Part shown: in pieces, positions 62,027 to 64,000 of the stretch
Layout of the letters: each line of letters opens with the position of its first letter
How positions within the stretch are numbered: position 1 is the stretch's first letter
DNA from: Flagellimonas hymeniacidonis
GTDB taxonomy: Bacteria; Bacteroidota; Bacteroidia; Flavobacteriales; Flavobacteriaceae
NCBI RefSeq assembly: GCF_008040165.1
Contig: NZ_VRUR01000002.1
Span: 310,001-374,000, forward strand
Length of the DNA stretch: 64,000 bases
Direction of reading: 5' to 3'
Notes under the pieces: generated by a model
Database searches by the model: none
Told to the model about the DNA's origin: nothing
Seen by the model: only the letters and a program-made list of their open reading frames with translations
Made by a program: the position numbers and the translations under genes

Positions 62027-63103
62027 ATGCTTGACAAACTCAATATAGTAAAACAACGTTTTGATGAGGTTTCCGACCTTATTATTCAGCCAGATATCAT
62101 CACTGACCAAAAAAGATATGTAAAGCTGAATAAGGAATACAAGGACTTAAAAGTGCTTGTGGATAAACGTGAAGAATATATAGCTTTCACCAATAATATT
62201 GCAGAAGCCGAAGAAATTATTGCAGATGGTAGCGATACTGAAATGTTGGAAATGGCCAAAATGCAGTTGGAGGAGGCAAAAAGTGGATTGCCGAAATTGG
62301 AGGAGGAAATTAAATTTTTACTGATTCCAAAAGACCCTGAGGATGAAAAGGACGTGGTGATGGAAATTAGGGCTGGAACGGGTGGAGATGAAGCTAGTAT
62401 TTTTGCTGGAGACCTTTATCGCATGTACTCCAAATATTGTGAGTCAAAAGGATGGAAAACAAATATTATAGATTTAAACGAAGGTACCAGCGGAGGCTAT
62501 AAAGAAATTCACTTTGAAGTGAGTGGAGAGGACGTATATGGCACGTTGAAGTTTGAGGCTGGTGTGCATAGGGTACAACGCGTTCCACAGACAGAAACCC
62601 AGGGGAGGGTACATACTAGTGCTGCTACAGTAATGGTGATTCCAGAAGCGGAGGATTTTGATGTTCAAATTGAACCCAAAGATGTAAGGATTGATTTTTT
62701 CTGTTCGTCAGGACCTGGGGGACAATCTGTAAACACTACGTATTCTGCCGTAAGGCTTACACACATTCCAACGGGATTGGTGGCGCAGTGCCAAGACCAA
62801 AAATCCCAACATAAAAACAAAGAAAAAGCATTTAAAGTGCTGCGTTCAAGGTTGTATGATTTGGAACTGGCGAAGAAACAAGAAGAAGATGCGGCCAAAC
62901 GTAATTCGCAAGTAAGTAGTGGGGACCGTTCTGCAAAAATAAGGACGTATAACTATCCGCAAGGTAGGGTCACGGACCATAGAATAGGCTTAACGCTTTA
63001 CGATTTACAGAATATCATCAACGGAGATGTGCAAAAAATTATTGATGAATTAATGCTGGTTGAGAATACGGAAAAATTAAAGGAAGCCTCTGAAATTTTC
63101 TAA
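62027..63103 (+). CDS. prfA: Peptide chain release factor 1
   Basis: The protein has 358 residues. It ends translation at UAA/UAG. It has [20 protein letters not shown], with the RF1 stop-codon tripeptide region reading PQT where E. coli has PAT, and the peptidyl-tRNA hydrolysis motif [20 protein letters not shown] (GGQ). Confidence 0.95.
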   Translation: MLDKLNIVKQRFDEVSDLIIQPDIITDQKRYVKLNKEYKDLKVLVDKREEYIAFTNNIAEAEEIIADGSDTEMLEMAKMQLEEAKSGLPKLEEEIKFLLIPKDPEDEKDVVMEIRAGTGGDEASIFAGDLYRMYSKYCESKGWKTNIIDLNEGTSGGYKEIHFEVSGEDVYGTLKFEAGVHRVQRVPQTETQGRVHTSAATVMVIPEAEDFDVQIEPKDVRIDFFCSSGPGGQSVNTTYSAVRLTHIPTGLVAQCQDQKSQHKNKEKAFKVLRSRLYDLELAKKQEEDAAKRNSQVSSGDRSAKIRTYNYPQGRVTDHRIGLTLYDLQNIINGDVQKIIDELMLVENTEKLKEASEIF

Positions 63104-63167
63104 AATCAGTTTAACAATTCACCATAAACTAGCCATAGGTTCTAATGTTATCGAGAACGCTTTTTAA

Positions 63168-63992
63168 ATGAAAATAGACCAATTAATTGCTCAAATTAGA
63201 GAGAAGAAAACCTTTCTATGTGTTGGATTGGATACGGATTTGGATAAGATTCCGGAGCACCTGCTTAAAGAGGAAGACCCCATTTTTGCATTCAACAAGG
63301 CTATTATAGATGCTACGCATCAGTTTTGTGTGGCCTATAAACCCAATATTGCATTTTATGAGGCATATGGCCTAAAAGGGTGGAAAGCTTTGGAGAGAAC
63401 CATGGAATATTTGAATACGGAATATCCAGAGGTTTTCACCATTGCAGATGCAAAGCGAGGTGATATTGGCAATACTTCAACCAGATATGCAAAAGCATTT
63501 TTTGAAACACTAAATTTTGATTCAATTACCATAGCTCCATATATGGGGAAGGATTCCGTGGAACCCTTTTTAGCGTTTAAGGACAAGCATACTATTTTGT
63601 TGGCATTGACCTCCAATCAAGGAGCTTTTGATTTTCAGACTAAACAGGTTAACGGTCAGGAATTGTACAAAGAGGTATTAGCGACTTCAAAAAGCTACAA
63701 AAATGCAGAAAATCTAATGTATGTGGTTGGGGCAACCAAGGCGTCATACCTGTCTGAAGTAAGACAAATAGTTCCGGAAAGTTTTCTTTTAGTTCCTGGG
63801 GTAGGAGCGCAAGGGGGCAATTTACAGGAAGTCTGTAAATATGGAATTACTAAAGATATTGGCTTGTTGGTGAATTCCTCCAGAGGAATATTATATGCTT
63901 CCCAAGGATTAGATTTTGCCAAGATGGCTGGGGATAAAGCAAAAAGTATTCAGAAGGAAATGGAGATTGAATTAAATAAACTAGACGTTTAG
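63168..63992 (+). CDS. pyrF: Orotidine 5'-phosphate decarboxylase (type 2)
   Basis: The protein has 274 residues, complete at the window edge (stop at 63990-63992). It makes UMP in pyrimidine synthesis. The catalytic motif [17 protein letters not shown] and the opening [14 protein letters not shown] show the long type 2 form. It follows prfA by 64 bp and is probably cotranscribed. Confidence 0.95.
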   Translation: MKIDQLIAQIREKKTFLCVGLDTDLDKIPEHLLKEEDPIFAFNKAIIDATHQFCVAYKPNIAFYEAYGLKGWKALERTMEYLNTEYPEVFTIADAKRGDIGNTSTRYAKAFFETLNFDSITIAPYMGKDSVEPFLAFKDKHTILLALTSNQGAFDFQTKQVNGQELYKEVLATSKSYKNAENLMYVVGATKASYLSEVRQIVPESFLLVPGVGAQGGNLQEVCKYGITKDIGLLVNSSRGILYASQGLDFAKMAGDKAKSIQKEMEIELNKLDV

Positions 63993-64000
63993 TTTAAGCA

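Noticed and set aside
1..64000. CRISPR array, rRNA operon or full insertion sequence
   Set aside because: No regularly spaced repeats, no rRNA sequence and no intact transposase with terminal repeats were seen.

Overview
The window is a stretch of a Bacteroidetes chromosome, most likely a marine Flavobacteriaceae. The evidence is a FecR/SusC/SusD locus, Bacteroidetes-only families (DUF4974, DUF2490, RteC, TraE-TraN of the CTnDOT type), genes without Shine-Dalgarno sequences, and a textbook TTTG-N19-TAnnTTTG promoter in front of a tRNA. I cannot name the species. All assignments come from reading sequence motifs; no database search was run.

Region 1 (1-14,315) is an outer-membrane uptake and thiol-redox locus: the end of a FecR anti-sigma factor, a SusC-type TonB-dependent receptor, a SusD lipoprotein, two TlpA-like thioredoxin lipoproteins, a class V PLP enzyme of the cysteine desulfurase/selenocysteine lyase fold, DsbD, and a third TlpA-like lipoprotein overlapping dsbD. 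DsbD could supply electrons from the cytoplasm to the three surface thioredoxins. The substrate of the SusCD pair is unknown and no carbohydrate-active enzyme is present.

Region 2 (14,500-27,300) is mostly on the minus strand: a tandem SnoaL-like protein, two paralogous Crp/Fnr regulators, a membrane-fused Rossmann protein, a beta-propeller protein, and a DUF4345-DUF2490-sulfatase operon. An orphan ECF sigma factor, a lipoprotein formylglycine-generating enzyme and an alpha/beta hydrolase follow. The sulfatase has an unusual C-S-V-T-R activation motif, and the likely activating enzyme is encoded about 2.5 kb away.

Region 3 (27,835-46,692) starts with ppsA and an rteC-like gene. It then holds a putative integrated element of about 14.8 kb bounded by 17-nt direct repeats (31,610-31,626 and 46,419-46,435). 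The element carries an excisionase-like gene, a replication-type gene pair, a cargo pair (an SMC/RloC-like ATPase with a 400-residue protein of unknown function; candidate phage defence), a cell-wall amidase, a compact type IV secretion operon (traE, F, G, I, J, K, M, N) and a tyrosine recombinase. No relaxase or coupling protein is visible. A tRNA-Arg(ACG) lies just outside.

Region 4 (46,700-64,000) is mostly core chromosome: apt, a DUF885 peptidase-like lipoprotein, a terpenoid-cyclase-repeat-like protein, an SPFH protein, a Ca2+/Na+ exchanger, divergent type II and type III glutamine synthetases and purM. A redox cluster follows (Rieske lipoprotein, thioredoxin, ApbE, DUF4266, DUF3570), then prfA and pyrF.

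A recurring feature is a stem-loop ending only 17-21 nt before an ATG (before the PLP enzyme, dsbD, the excisionase-like gene and the SMC-like ATPase), which suggests control in the leader.
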